Shown one piece after another: positions 27,184 to 36,503 of a stretch of 64,000 nt of DNA. The notes under the pieces were generated by a model. The model did not search any database. It was given only the letters and a program-made list of their open reading frames with translations, and had not been told where the DNA came from. The DNA is from Promethearchaeota archaeon (GTDB lineage: Archaea; Asgardarchaeota; Lokiarchaeia; Sigyniarchaeales; SOKP01): contig JAHPZE010000006.1 of the NCBI GenBank assembly GCA_019058365.1, forward strand, positions 46,080 through 110,079, read 5' to 3'. The position numbers were made by a program, and so were the translations under genes. Positions within the stretch are counted from its first letter, which is position 1. Every line of letters begins with the position of its first letter.

Positions 27184-27771
27184 ATGACTCTTTTTATTGC
27201 ATTAATGGAAAATCCAATTTTTGCTCTTATTATTTTACCTTTATTGATACTTACGGCTCGCATTTTTGATGTAACACTTGGAACTTTAAGAATTGTTTTC
27301 ATATCTCAAGGGAGACGCAAATTAGCTCCAATTGTTGGTTTTTTTGAAATATTCATTTGGCTATTAGCAGTGGGTCAGATATTCAATAATTTAACGAATT
27401 TTATTTATTACTTTGCATACGCCGGAGGTTTTGCAATAGGTAACTATGTTGGATTAATAGTTGAAGATAAAATATCTTTAGGTTTATTAAGTTTACAATT
27501 AATCATTAGAGAAAATCCGGAAAATTTAATTGGGCTATTAAAAGAAAATGGGTATAGTTTAACCACAATGTCTGCTGAAGGGGCAAGAGGTATAGTAAAA
27601 TTAGTATTATTAATTATTAAACGAAAAAATCTACCAAAAATCCTAGAGCTTATACGACAGAATAACCCAAAAGCATTTATATCAATTGAACAAGTAAAAT
27701 CTGTTAAAGGAGGTAATTTTCCTTCACATACAAAAACTAGATGGGAGCTTTTTAATAGAAGGAAGAGATGA
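27184..27771 (+). CDS. UPF0316/DUF2179-DUF5698 membrane protein
   Basis: 195 aa with three N-terminal membrane helices (about 10-28, 45-65, 70-92) including the family pattern 'ARIFDVTLGTLRIVFISQGR' and 'GFFEIFIWLLAVGQ'. 'AGGFAIGNYVGLIVEDKISLG' follows, then a cytosolic ferredoxin-like domain (105-180, 'LLKENGYSLTTMSAEGARG') typical of DUF2179. Bacterial members are uncharacterised; the C-terminal domain may bind a small ligand. It is separate from the tfb gene by 107 nt. Confidence 0.85.
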   Translation: MTLFIALMENPIFALIILPLLILTARIFDVTLGTLRIVFISQGRRKLAPIVGFFEIFIWLLAVGQIFNNLTNFIYYFAYAGGFAIGNYVGLIVEDKISLGLLSLQLIIRENPENLIGLLKENGYSLTTMSAEGARGIVKLVLLIIKRKNLPKILELIRQNNPKAFISIEQVKSVKGGNFPSHTKTRWELFNRRKR

Positions 27772-27914
27772 TGGTTCTAATTTAAAATATGGAGCCATAT
27801 TCTCTTTTTAAATTGAAATTAAATTAGTATTTGCTATTAAGAATTATTTATTATCTAATAATGAAAAGATCTGTTAATTGATATTAATAAACTTAATTTA
27901 TTATCATCTTTACC

Positions 27915-27924
27915 TTATAAATAA
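27915..27924 (+). promoter_or_regulatory. TATA-like box upstream of the beta-CASP gene
   Basis: TTATAAATAA lies about 100 nt before the ATG at 28028. It is the best TATA match in the 256-nt gap that follows the UPF0316 gene. Sequence match only. Confidence 0.35.
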
Positions 27925-28027
27925 GATGGATAAGATAGTTTTAATGTTTTTAGTGTAAATAAATTAATTCCGGAATCGATAAAAAAAATAGTAATTGTTA
28001 ATTTACTTGACAAATATCATTAAATAA

Positions 28028-30325
28028 ATGATTGTTGAGGAATTTATATTTTTAGAAAAAAAAATTCCAATTGAACGAAGAGAAGAATTTAGCTCTTCTT
28101 ATAAAATCAAATCTTATGAAACAAAAGTAAGATTCATGGAAGAGAGAAAAATTCCTCAGAAAAATATTGAAGATGTTCTTGCTCATTTTTTCAAAATTAA
28201 TACAAACATCTCGAAAAAAACAAAAAACTCAATATCTAAAATATTATTCTCCCAAAAAGATAGAATTTTAATATTAATTACCCCTTCTGGCAAAGATATT
28301 ATTCTAAATCGAGATAGATTAATTAAAGATTATGGATGGTTCTTTTTCATAGAAAAACCAGAAAAAAAAGAAAAAGAATTAAAAAAGAAAAAGCCTAAAA
28401 AGAAGGAGGAAAGAAAGGAAGAAAATACCATAGGTACAGAAGAATTTCATTTTGAAGAGATAATAATTCCTTTAAAACAAAAGGAAAATATGAGAGCATT
28501 ATATAGAACAAAAGAATATAATCAATACCTAAAAATAATTAAATCCGAAGAATTACCTCAAATTCCTATAAAAGATGTTCTTGCAGATTTTTTCTTTAAA
28601 GATGAGCTCGTTCCAGCTGAAGAAAAAAAAGGCATTAGAAAGATTATCTATTATCATAAGGAAAAAGTCATAGTCATTAAATCTCTTGTAGGTGATGAAA
28701 TGTATGAAAACTTGGAGAGATTAGTTAAAACGTATGGTTGGTATTTTTATATAACTGGAGTTTCTGTAGGAAAATGTGAAATTTGCATCGCAATTGATAA
28801 AATAGAAAAAAGATTTGATGCAAAATATTTTTCTAATATCTCTCTTAAAAATAATAATGAAAAAGATATTAGAGTAAGTATTTACCCCATTGTTCTTAAA
28901 CCGAATCATAATTGCCATATCTTAGGATTAGGAAATCTGAATATCTTATTGGATTGTGGACTTTCAGAAAAAGATGAAGAAAATGAAATTGAAGGGGATA
29001 TTCGGCATATTGAAGATTATCTTCAGAATTTACCACAGTATCTTTTAGAAGAAGAAAAAATTAAAAAAAAGATTACCAATGATGATCAAGATGAGATAAT
29101 TCTAGAAAACATTCCAAAAAATCCTAAAATTGATGCCATTTTTATATCACATAGTCATTATGATCATGTTTCTGGGCTAAAGGAATTAATTAAATTATAT
29201 CCAGATGTACCTATTTTTAGTTCTAGAATAAGTCTTGATTTATATCTCCTTAGGGATTCAAACTTCTTAAAACAAGAAAATCATACGGAAATTGAAGAAG
29301 CTGAATACCGAAATATCATTAGAAATATAGTTTATGTTGAAAACGGTACTAAAATCGACTTTAAAGAAAAAGATTGTTACCTTTCATTTTTCCATGCTGG
29401 TCATATGCCCGGTGCTTTGATGATGTTGGCAAAAACAGATGATTTTAGATTCTTATATACAGGAGACTATACTTACATTGATATTACACCATTTGCCGGC
29501 ACTAGACGATTTTTAGAACAAATATCTCGCCCTATAGACTATTTACTTATTGATGGTACTGCCGCTCAAGAAGATTTTGGAAATATTTCTGATCAATTTC
29601 ATAGTTTAATCTTGTTTTTAGAGCAAAAGGCAGAATATGGAGATAACTCTCTCATTGGGGCAGATCCATCAAGTTTGGCTATAAGTTTTATGTTAACCTT
29701 CTGGAGATATTTTAGAAAACTTCAATTACGGCGTGGTTTCAAGAAACGCCCTAACATTTATGTAGACATGATGGTGAGGAAAAATATCCAAGTTATCAAC
29801 CATCGTTATGAGTACATTTATGGTCCAATTTCAAGATTAATTAGAGATAAGGCAAATCCTTTTAATAGCATAAAGTTTAGATGGTTTGATCACTCTAATT
29901 TAGACTTTTTACGTAAAAAAAACAATATTATTATTTCTCATCCACCAGATCTTTCTTATGGATTAATTAGAAATATTATTAATATTATTGGGCGTAGCCC
30001 TCATAATTTTGTTTTTCTCGCAGGCTCTATTCATGAGTCTCCTGGTGCAGAATTGGTTGAAGGTGCTGACGAAATCCAGTTCTCTGAGACATGGAAAATG
30101 CCATTTCGCGCATTCTTGCTTAATACTTTTGCACCTCATATTAAAATAAAACTTCATGCCGATAAAAATCAATTAAGAGAAATGATAAAAAGTTTAGAAC
30201 CAAAAGAAGTCTGTTTTTTCCACCAATCCGCTAAAAAATTAACAGAAGTAGTAGAATATGTAAATGAATTAGGTGTTGAAAAAGTTTCATTGCCTATAAA
30301 GAGAAAACTCCTAATATTAAAATAA
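28028..30325 (+). CDS. Beta-CASP-type metallo-beta-lactamase with duplicated N-terminal module
   Basis: 765 aa. Zinc site: 'SHSHYDH' (His375, His377, Asp379, His380), 'HAGHMPGA', 'YTGDYT' and a final 'LHAD', all as in RNA-processing beta-CASP nucleases (CPSF73/RNase J type). Two copies of an unrecognised module precede it: residues 3-112 and about 142-250. Both start with 'EEF.F.E..IP' and end with 'YGW.F.I', and share 'I.DVLA.FF' and 'KI....K..I.I'. A Lys/Glu-rich linker (about 115-140) separates them. Archaeal CPSF proteins carry KH domains at this place; these modules do not show a GXXG loop. Likely an RNA nuclease; target unknown. Confidence 0.78.
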   Translation: MIVEEFIFLEKKIPIERREEFSSSYKIKSYETKVRFMEERKIPQKNIEDVLAHFFKINTNISKKTKNSISKILFSQKDRILILITPSGKDIILNRDRLIKDYGWFFFIEKPEKKEKELKKKKPKKKEERKEENTIGTEEFHFEEIIIPLKQKENMRALYRTKEYNQYLKIIKSEELPQIPIKDVLADFFFKDELVPAEEKKGIRKIIYYHKEKVIVIKSLVGDEMYENLERLVKTYGWYFYITGVSVGKCEICIAIDKIEKRFDAKYFSNISLKNNNEKDIRVSIYPIVLKPNHNCHILGLGNLNILLDCGLSEKDEENEIEGDIRHIEDYLQNLPQYLLEEEKIKKKITNDDQDEIILENIPKNPKIDAIFISHSHYDHVSGLKELIKLYPDVPIFSSRISLDLYLLRDSNFLKQENHTEIEEAEYRNIIRNIVYVENGTKIDFKEKDCYLSFFHAGHMPGALMMLAKTDDFRFLYTGDYTYIDITPFAGTRRFLEQISRPIDYLLIDGTAAQEDFGNISDQFHSLILFLEQKAEYGDNSLIGADPSSLAISFMLTFWRYFRKLQLRRGFKKRPNIYVDMMVRKNIQVINHRYEYIYGPISRLIRDKANPFNSIKFRWFDHSNLDFLRKKNNIIISHPPDLSYGLIRNIINIIGRSPHNFVFLAGSIHESPGAELVEGADEIQFSETWKMPFRAFLLNTFAPHIKIKLHADKNQLREMIKSLEPKEVCFFHQSAKKLTEVVEYVNELGVEKVSLPIKRKLLILK

Positions 30326-30434
30326 TGGGTATAATTTATAAGAAACAAACCATAAATCTTTATGATATCAATATATTATTTTTCATAGAATTACACATAT
30401 AATAAGGTGATTAAGCATATATTCTGATAAAGTA

Positions 30435-30800
30435 ATGGAGCACTTCAGAAATCCACGAAATATGGGTGAAATGAAAGGTGCTGATGCTATTGGCGAATAT
30501 GGAAATCCTGTATGTGGCGATTTAATGTATATTTATATTAAAATAAGAGAAGAGAATGGAAAAGAATATATTAATGATATATCTTTTCAAACCTTTGGTT
30601 GTGCGGCCGCTATAGCCTCCTCATCAATGTTAACAGAACTAGCTAAGGGGAAGAGCTTAGATGAGGCGATGAATATTACTAGAGACGATGTTGCTTCTTC
30701 GTTAGATGGATTACCTCCCATCAAATTACATTGTTCAAATTTAGCAGCAGATGCATTAAAAGATGCGATAAATAAATATCGAGAAAAGAAAAAATACTAA
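30435..30800 (+). CDS. iscU: IscU/NifU-type Fe-S scaffold protein
   Basis: Scaffold on which cysteine desulfurase sulfur and iron form [2Fe-2S]/[4Fe-4S] clusters. All three ligand cysteines are present: 'GNPVCGDLM', 'FGCAAAIASSS', 'LHCSNLAADAL'. The first ATG (30435) gives 'MEHFRNPRNMGEM', but the frame is open back to 30411 and encodes the conserved 'YSDKV' just before it (family: YSEKV). AAGGTGA at 30404-30410 stands 6 nt before an AUA codon at 30417, so true initiation may be at AUA giving '(M)YSDKVMEHF'. The desulfurase partner is at 15.8 kb. Confidence 0.9.
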   Translation: MEHFRNPRNMGEMKGADAIGEYGNPVCGDLMYIYIKIREENGKEYINDISFQTFGCAAAIASSSMLTELAKGKSLDEAMNITRDDVASSLDGLPPIKLHCSNLAADALKDAINKYREKKKY

Positions 30801-30872
30801 TAATGTATGTTAAATGTGTTTAAATGTCTTTAATAATAAAAATGTAAGAGATTTTTTATCTTTGAGTTTATT

Positions 30873-31727
30873 ATGAACTCTTCTAAACCTATACCTGATA
30901 TAATTCGAGAGCGAACATCTCGTCGGACTTATTCAGGTCAACCTCTCGACAAAGCTATGAGAGAAAAGTTAAATAAATTATTAGAGAATCATGATCTAAA
31001 AAGTCCTTTCAGTGAATATTCTGGAAAGGCGAGATTCGAACTTATTAGTGTGCCAGAATTTGATACTAATGAAAGAAAGAAAATAGGGACTTACGGGTTG
31101 ATTAAAGGAGCTCAAGATTTTATTGTGGGTGCTGTTGAAAGGTCTAAGTTTGATCGTGAACATTTTGGATATCTTATGGAAACCATCATATTAGCCGCCA
31201 CAGATATGGGCTTAGGAACTTGTTGGTTAGGAGGTTTTTTTAATAAAAGTCTTTTTTCTGCAAAAATTAATAGCAGTTCGAATGAAATTGTCCCTGCTAT
31301 TACTCCTATTGGCTATTATCTTCAAAGAACAATTAAGGAAAAAGCAATTAGGACATTCGTGAAAGCAAATAAACGATTCTCATGGGATCGTTTATTTTTT
31401 AATGGCAAATTGAATACTCCACTTAGTCTTGAAGATGGAGGAAAGTATTCTGAATTACTTGAAATGGTTAGATTGGGTCCTTCTGCCAGTAATAAACAAC
31501 CTTGGAGGATTATTAAGGATCCAAATATAAATAACTTTCATTTTTATACTGTGAAAACTAGTTCAGTTTATAGTAAATTTCCACCTCTAGATATTGGAAT
31601 AGCAGTATGTCATTTTGATCTTACAGCAAAAGAATTATGTATTAATGGAACTTGGTTATTTGAAAATCCTCAAATTCTTGGAACAGAAGATTTAATATAT
31701 AAAATTTCTTGGAATGAATACAAATGA
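30873..31727 (+). CDS. Nitroreductase-family flavoprotein
   Basis: 284 aa FMN enzyme of the putative TM nitroreductase group. 'IIRERTSRRTYSGQPL' near the N-terminus binds FMN phosphate; 'GYLMETIILAATDMGLGTCW' is the conserved central helix; 'VRLGPSASNKQPWRII' is a second FMN-contact motif, which in ordinary nitroreductases lies near the N-terminus. The protein thus looks like an internally arranged double unit, normal for this group. It follows iscU by 72 nt and ends at a perfect hairpin. Substrate unknown. Confidence 0.8.
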   Translation: MNSSKPIPDIIRERTSRRTYSGQPLDKAMREKLNKLLENHDLKSPFSEYSGKARFELISVPEFDTNERKKIGTYGLIKGAQDFIVGAVERSKFDREHFGYLMETIILAATDMGLGTCWLGGFFNKSLFSAKINSSSNEIVPAITPIGYYLQRTIKEKAIRTFVKANKRFSWDRLFFNGKLNTPLSLEDGGKYSELLEMVRLGPSASNKQPWRIIKDPNINNFHFYTVKTSSVYSKFPPLDIGIAVCHFDLTAKELCINGTWLFENPQILGTEDLIYKISWNEYK

Positions 31728-31753
31728 TGATAAACCTATCCAATGGTTTATCA
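31728..31753 (+). terminator. Perfect 9-bp hairpin just after the nitroreductase stop
   Basis: TGATAAACC (31728-31736) and GGTTTATCA (31745-31753) pair perfectly around an 8-nt loop, beginning one base after the TGA at 31725-31727. No clear T-run follows at once, so it may cap or stabilise the mRNA end rather than act as an intrinsic terminator. Confidence 0.5.
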
Positions 31754-31876
31754 AATTTCTAAAAGTAAAACTAATAAAAATTCTTTAAATTATAATCGGT
31801 ACTTATAATTATAGAATTTGGTATCTTATCTTAATCATATACAATTTAAATTTGATAAATGTGAGGTGTTAAAAAA

Positions 31877-32113
31877 GTGATCTTTATACCTTTTCATATA
31901 TATGCATTTACTCCCTTTCACTGGATTTTCATGCTTTTAGGAGGTATTCTTTATTTTGTTATCAGTTTATTTATCGCAAAATATATACATAAAGATGCAC
32001 TTAAGAGAGGAATTAAAAATAGTGAATTTTGGTTATTAATTGGTTTTATTCTTAACTTGATCGGATTACTACTATATGTATTCGTAAGAAAAAATTATGA
32101 ACAAAGAACTTAA
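31877..32113 (+). CDS. Small two-TM membrane protein
   Basis: 78 aa, two hydrophobic helices (about 13-35 and 52-70) around a short basic loop ('KYIHKDALKRG'). Start is GTG at 31877, chosen because GAGGTG at 31863-31868 lies 8 nt before it. Not recognised. The Pfam phospholipase-D-nuclease N-terminal (PLDc_N) fold has a comparable two-helix layout, but the match is only general. Confidence 0.6.
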   Translation: MIFIPFHIYAFTPFHWIFMLLGGILYFVISLFIAKYIHKDALKRGIKNSEFWLLIGFILNLIGLLLYVFVRKNYEQRT

Positions 32114-32203
32114 TATTTAAAATCTAGTAAGAGAAGTAAACATTAATTTTTTTAAATTTTTTTTCAGCTATAATATATTTAAGATCATTTTTGTATTGAA
32201 TTA

Positions 32204-32644
32204 TTATTTGTGATAAGAATCAATATAAGCTTTTGCGCAATGCTTACAACAGAAATTTAATTCTTTACCATGAAATAATTCAACATGAAAATCTTCATAA
32301 AGTTTTACTCCACAACTTGCACATATTTTTAATTTTGACTTTATTGCAACTTCTATTAAGTTATCAAACCTAGAGAAAATTCTGTCAACAAATTCAAATC
32401 CAGAAGAAGTTAATTTAAAACCTTTAGACCTTTTTGATTTTGGAGTTGGGACATCTTCAATATATCCTTCTACTTTTAATTTATTAAGAAAATCATATAC
32501 ATAAGTAGGACTAGCTGTTGTATGCAAATCTTTATCAAGCCGTTTCAAAATAGAATATCCTGTTATGCTTGTTTCTGATTTTAACAGCATTAATATAAAA
32601 AATCGTGATAAACTTTGGACTTTAATATTATCATCTTCACTCAT
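32204..32644 (-). CDS. PadR-like regulator with C-terminal TRASH metal-binding domain
   Basis: 146 aa. Residues 10-95 are a PadR winged helix ('RFFILMLLKSETSITGYSIL', 'SPTYVYDFLNKLKVEGYIED', 'KGFKLTSSGFEFVD'). Residues 108-143 form a TRASH/YHS-like treble-clef: 'CASCGVKL', then 'FHGKELNFCCKHCAKAY'. TRASH domains bind heavy metals and in archaea serve as copper sensors. The gene is divergent from a small membrane protein and the copA operon, with a perfect dyad between them, so a copper-responsive regulator of this island is the natural reading. Confidence 0.85.
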   Translation of the reverse strand: MSEDDNIKVQSLSRFFILMLLKSETSITGYSILKRLDKDLHTTASPTYVYDFLNKLKVEGYIEDVPTPKSKRSKGFKLTSSGFEFVDRIFSRFDNLIEVAIKSKLKICASCGVKLYEDFHVELFHGKELNFCCKHCAKAYIDSYHK

Positions 32645-32724
32645 AGTAAAAATCCCAATTAAAACAAATAATGAATAAATACGATTTAAAAATTTTGTAT
32701 ATATAATATAATAAATATCCTTAA

Positions 32725-32746
32725 ATATATACTTTTCAGTATATAT
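32725..32746. promoter_or_regulatory. Perfect 22-bp dyad, putative operator of the copper island
   Basis: ATATATACT (32725-32733), spacer TTTC, AGTATATAT (32738-32746): a perfect 9-bp inverted repeat. It lies between the PadR-TRASH gene (start 32644) and the membrane zinc-ribbon gene (start 32805) and is itself TATA-like on both strands, so a bound dimer would block TBP for both directions. Confidence 0.6.
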
Positions 32747-32804
32747 ATTAGATTTTAATGAATTTTTTTAATAAATTATAACAAAAGTAAACGGAGAAGA
32801 TTTA

Positions 32805-33113
32805 ATGATTTTAGATAATGGGGATGAATTTACACATCACATGATGATGGATTGGGAGCTTGGAAATTGGATATATATAATTTTAGGGTTAGGGATAATT
32901 CTTTTAATTCTACTTATTTTAGGGTTCATTTTTCTCTATAAAAATCGTAAAAGTATGGCTAACTATAAATATATTCAAAATAATGTTCAAAAGCAAAGAG
33001 ATAATGAAATTAGTGATAATACCTTTCAAAAAGTAAATTTTTGTTACAATTGCGGAAGAAAATTAGACGATAGTCAATCAAAATATTGTTCTTTCTGTGG
33101 AGCACAAATTTAA
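32805..33113 (+). CDS. Small membrane protein with C-terminal zinc ribbon
   Basis: 102 aa. N-terminus 'THHMMMDWEL' is rich in His and Met, the side chains that bind copper, and precedes one membrane helix (about 24-46). A charged segment follows and the last 25 residues are a zinc ribbon: 'FCYNCGRKLDDSQSKYCSFCG' without its last residue shows two CxxC knuckles. Placed between the copper sensor and copA on the copA strand, it is probably co-regulated. A role as membrane metal sensor or chaperone is inferred only from composition and position. Confidence 0.65.
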   Translation: MILDNGDEFTHHMMMDWELGNWIYIILGLGIILLILLILGFIFLYKNRKSMANYKYIQNNVQKQRDNEISDNTFQKVNFCYNCGRKLDDSQSKYCSFCGAQI

Positions 33114-33266
33114 AATATGAAATTAGACCATTTTAAAAATTTATTAAAAAAATTCTTTAAAATCAATAATTAGAAAAACAAATTTCAATAGAGAATTACA
33201 AAATATAATCAAAATTTATAATAATAGCATTTGGTAATTAAGAATTAAGCTTTTAGGTGATAATTA

Positions 33267-36200
33267 ATGGGAATAGAATCTAATGAAAAAGTAAAAATTA
33301 AGCTTGGCGGAATGACATGCGCCTCTTGTGCATTGAAAATAGAGACAAAATTAAAAAGTTTAGAAGGTGTTAAAAGTTCTGTTGTCAATTTTGCAAATGA
33401 AGAAGCAACCGTTGAATATAACCCAACAGTAGCAAATTATAATGTTTTTAATGATGCAATACGAAATTTAGGTTATAAAGCATCACTTGCTAAGATGGAT
33501 ATTAAAATAATTGATTCCCTCCCAAAAAATGAGTTAGACATTTTGGAAAACAAAATTAAGCAAATTAATGGAATACAAAATATTAGAAGTAATTTTGAAG
33601 CACAGAAATTTTTCATTGAATTTAATGAATTAAAATTAAGTGAAAATGAAGTTTATTCATTAGTTAAAAATTTTGGATACAAAATTGAGAAAGCGGCAGG
33701 TGCTATAGATAAGGAAATTGAACAACATAAAAAAGAAATGAGATATCGCTTAATCCTTCTTATAATTTCATTAGCATTTGCAGCAATCATCGCCCCCATT
33801 AATTTTGTTATACCTGCTAATTTCACACGAAATTTAATACTAACCATTTTAGCGACTACTAACTACGCTATATCTGGGTCTTTCTTCCTAGGTGGTGCAT
33901 ATAAATCGCTTAAGAATAGATCAACAAATATGGATGTGTTGATTGTGTTAGGAACAACAACTGCTTATGTTTATTCTATACTAACTACTTTTTTTATATC
34001 GGGAGACGTTTTTTATGATGCGATGAGTATGATATTTGCTTTTATTTTAATAGGGAAATATTTAGAACATAAAACGAAAGGACAAGCTTCTGAGGCAATA
34101 AAGAAGCTTATTGGTTTGCAACCTAAAACAGCAACATTATTAAAAGAGGGAAAAGAGATTGAAATTCCTATTGAAGAGATAGAGATTGGTGATACTCTGG
34201 TAGTTAGACCGGGTGAGAAAATACCAGTTGATGGAAAAGTTCTTGAGGGCAAAACGAAAATCGATGAATCTATGATAACAGGTGAAAGTAAGTATGTTAA
34301 GAAAATTGTGGGAGATAATGTTATAGGTGCTACTGTAAATCAAACTGGACTAATCAAAATGACGACAGAAAAAATCGGAAAAGACACCCTTCTTTTTCAA
34401 ATTATTGATTTTGTTAAAGATGCTCAAGCTCGAAAGGGGTCAAGACAACGCTTAGCAGATAAAGTGAGCAGTTATTTTGTACCTATCGTGATTATAACTG
34501 CTACTCTTGCATTTTTATATTGGTATTTTATAGCAAATTTAGGTTATGAAATCGCACTACTAGTTTTTACATCCGTTGTTGTAATTTCTTGTCCTTGTGC
34601 TTTAGGATTAGCGATTCCCACTGCAATTATGGTTGGAACTGGGAAAGGTGCTGAAAATGGTATTCTTATGAAAGGAGGGGACTCATTAGAAGCTGTAAAT
34701 AATATCAATACTATCGTTTTCGATAAGACAGGAACTTTAACTGTTGGAAAACCAAAAGTAACTATGATTTATTCTGAAAAGGATTTAATAGGAAAAGGAT
34801 TAGGTAAAAAAGATATTCTTTATTTTGCAGGAAGTGCCGAAATGGGTTCTGAGCATCCACTTGGTCAGGCTATAATTGAAGAAGCAAATCAAGAAGGGTT
34901 AAAATTAGTATCTCCGAAAGAATTTGATGCAATACCAGGAAAAGGAATAATAACAAAAATAGATAATAAGCGAGTTTTTGTTGGCAATGAAAAATTATTC
35001 TTAACAAATGATTTCGCTTTCAATGAATATAATTCAAAATTTATTGAATCCCAGGAAAAGGGGAATACAACAGTCTTAATAGGTGTTGATGATCAAATTA
35101 AAGGAATTATTGGTATTGCTGATAAGGTGAAAGACCAAGCTAGCTACGCTCTTGAAAAGCTACGTGAGAGTGGATTGGATATATATATGTTAACTGGTGA
35201 TAATAAGAAAACTGCAATGAACATTGGAATGGACTTGAATTTTGATGAAGATCATATATTAGCAGAAGTATTACCTAATGAGAAAGCGCTTACGATCAAG
35301 AAACTTCAAGATTCTGGAGAAAATATACATGTTGCAATGGTAGGTGATGGAATAAATGATGCTCCTGCCTTAGCACAAGCGAATGTTGGAATTGCAATTG
35401 GTTCTGGAACAGATGTAGCTATTGAAACTGCAGATATTGTTCTTATGCGAGGTGATTTAAGAAACGTTGTAGCAGCAATCAAGTTATCCCAGAAAACATA
35501 TAGAAAAATGATTACTAACCTTTTCTGGGCATTTATTTATAATATTATTGGAATTCCCTTAGCAGCGGGGTTATTATTTACTTTTACAGGCAATTTTCTT
35601 CCACCATACTTAGCTGCGATATTTATGGCTTCAAGTTCCGTTTCAGTTGTCACAAATGCTTTATTCTTGAAAAGATATGAACCAAAAACTGAACAACAGA
35701 TCCAAGAAATGAAACTCTTAGCTGAACAGAAAGTAATTGATCCTATATGTGGAATGGAAATTATTCCTAGCCAATCAATTGAATATAAATTCAAAGGTAA
35801 GAATTATTATTTCTGTAGTGTTGTATGCGAAAAAGAATTTAAATTAAATCCTGCAAAATATGCTAATTTTCAAAATATTGACCCAAAATTAATGCAAAAA
35901 CAAGCTAATTCCTCAGAATTAGTCACTGATCCCGTCTGTGGTATGAAGGGACGTGTAGAAGATTGGATTGAACATGAATATAATGGAAAAAGATATTATT
36001 TCTGTAATGAAAATTGCATGAAAGAATTTAAAAATAATCCTGAGAAATATATCGAAAAAGAGAATCAAGAGGTATCAAAGGATATACCCGAAGAAACTGG
36101 GGAGATATTAAAATGTTCTGAGTGTGGTCATGAAATAGAATTACCAGAGCATTGTGGAAGACCCATGCATAAAGAGGATGATCAATTAGTATGTTGGATG

Positions 36201-36476
36201 GGTGCCTCTTGTGGTGCTCAACCAATTCCAAAACATCATGGGAAAACCATGGAAATTATAAAAAGTAAAATTAATGAAGAAAAAAATCTAAAGGAGGATG
36301 ATAAAAAAATGATAAGATTAAAATGTGAAGAATGTGGATTAGAACAAACACTTCCAATGCATTGTGGAAAACCTATGCATAAAGAAGGTGACCAATTAGT
36401 TTGTTGGATGGGTGCCTCTTGTGGCACAATACCAATCCCAGAACATCATGGTAAGCCAATGAACATAGTTGAATAA
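33267..36476 (+). CDS. copA: Copper-translocating P1B-type ATPase with YHS and Cys/His tail modules
   Basis: 1069 aa Cu(I) exporter. HMA domain with '[11 protein letters not shown]' (residues 12-80), a second HMA-like domain without cysteines (about 70-130), eight membrane helices, 'TGES', '[12 protein letters not shown]' (CPC about 441), 'DKTGTLT' (Asp about 485), 'SEHPLGQAI', 'GDGINDAPA' (about 692), and 'YNIIGIP' plus 'MASSSVSVV' in the last helices, the Cu(I)-ATPase signature. After helix 8 come two YHS domains ('PICGMEI', 'DPVCGMKG') and two copies of a Cys/His module (about 948-1000 and 1015-1069), each with 'CxxCG', 'HCG.PMHKE', '[10 protein letters not shown]' and 'HHGK.M'. Such a long metal-binding C-terminus is unusual. 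Confidence 0.93.
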   Translation: MGIESNEKVKIKLGGMTCASCALKIETKLKSLEGVKSSVVNFANEEATVEYNPTVANYNVFNDAIRNLGYKASLAKMDIKIIDSLPKNELDILENKIKQINGIQNIRSNFEAQKFFIEFNELKLSENEVYSLVKNFGYKIEKAAGAIDKEIEQHKKEMRYRLILLIISLAFAAIIAPINFVIPANFTRNLILTILATTNYAISGSFFLGGAYKSLKNRSTNMDVLIVLGTTTAYVYSILTTFFISGDVFYDAMSMIFAFILIGKYLEHKTKGQASEAIKKLIGLQPKTATLLKEGKEIEIPIEEIEIGDTLVVRPGEKIPVDGKVLEGKTKIDESMITGESKYVKKIVGDNVIGATVNQTGLIKMTTEKIGKDTLLFQIIDFVKDAQARKGSRQRLADKVSSYFVPIVIITATLAFLYWYFIANLGYEIALLVFTSVVVISCPCALGLAIPTAIMVGTGKGAENGILMKGGDSLEAVNNINTIVFDKTGTLTVGKPKVTMIYSEKDLIGKGLGKKDILYFAGSAEMGSEHPLGQAIIEEANQEGLKLVSPKEFDAIPGKGIITKIDNKRVFVGNEKLFLTNDFAFNEYNSKFIESQEKGNTTVLIGVDDQIKGIIGIADKVKDQASYALEKLRESGLDIYMLTGDNKKTAMNIGMDLNFDEDHILAEVLPNEKALTIKKLQDSGENIHVAMVGDGINDAPALAQANVGIAIGSGTDVAIETADIVLMRGDLRNVVAAIKLSQKTYRKMITNLFWAFIYNIIGIPLAAGLLFTFTGNFLPPYLAAIFMASSSVSVVTNALFLKRYEPKTEQQIQEMKLLAEQKVIDPICGMEIIPSQSIEYKFKGKNYYFCSVVCEKEFKLNPAKYANFQNIDPKLMQKQANSSELVTDPVCGMKGRVEDWIEHEYNGKRYYFCNENCMKEFKNNPEKYIEKENQEVSKDIPEETGEILKCSECGHEIELPEHCGRPMHKEDDQLVCWMGASCGAQPIPKHHGKTMEIIKSKINEEKNLKEDDKKMIRLKCEECGLEQTLPMHCGKPMHKEGDQLVCWMGASCGTIPIPEHHGKPMNIVE
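36291..36297 (+). promoter_or_regulatory. Strong internal Shine-Dalgarno sequence inside copA
   Basis: AAGGAGG lies within the copA frame, 11 nt before an in-frame ATG at 36309. Initiation there would make a separate 55-residue copy of the last Cys/His module (36309-36476). See the related free gene at 36504. Confidence 0.45.
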
Positions 36477-36503
36477 AAAATATTAAAAGAGGTAATTAAA
36501 TAA

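Noticed and set aside
33653..36427. Several 60-85 codon frames antisense to copA
   Set aside because: They mirror conserved copA motifs in the opposite strand, have no ribosome binding sites, and are clearly overlapping shadows.
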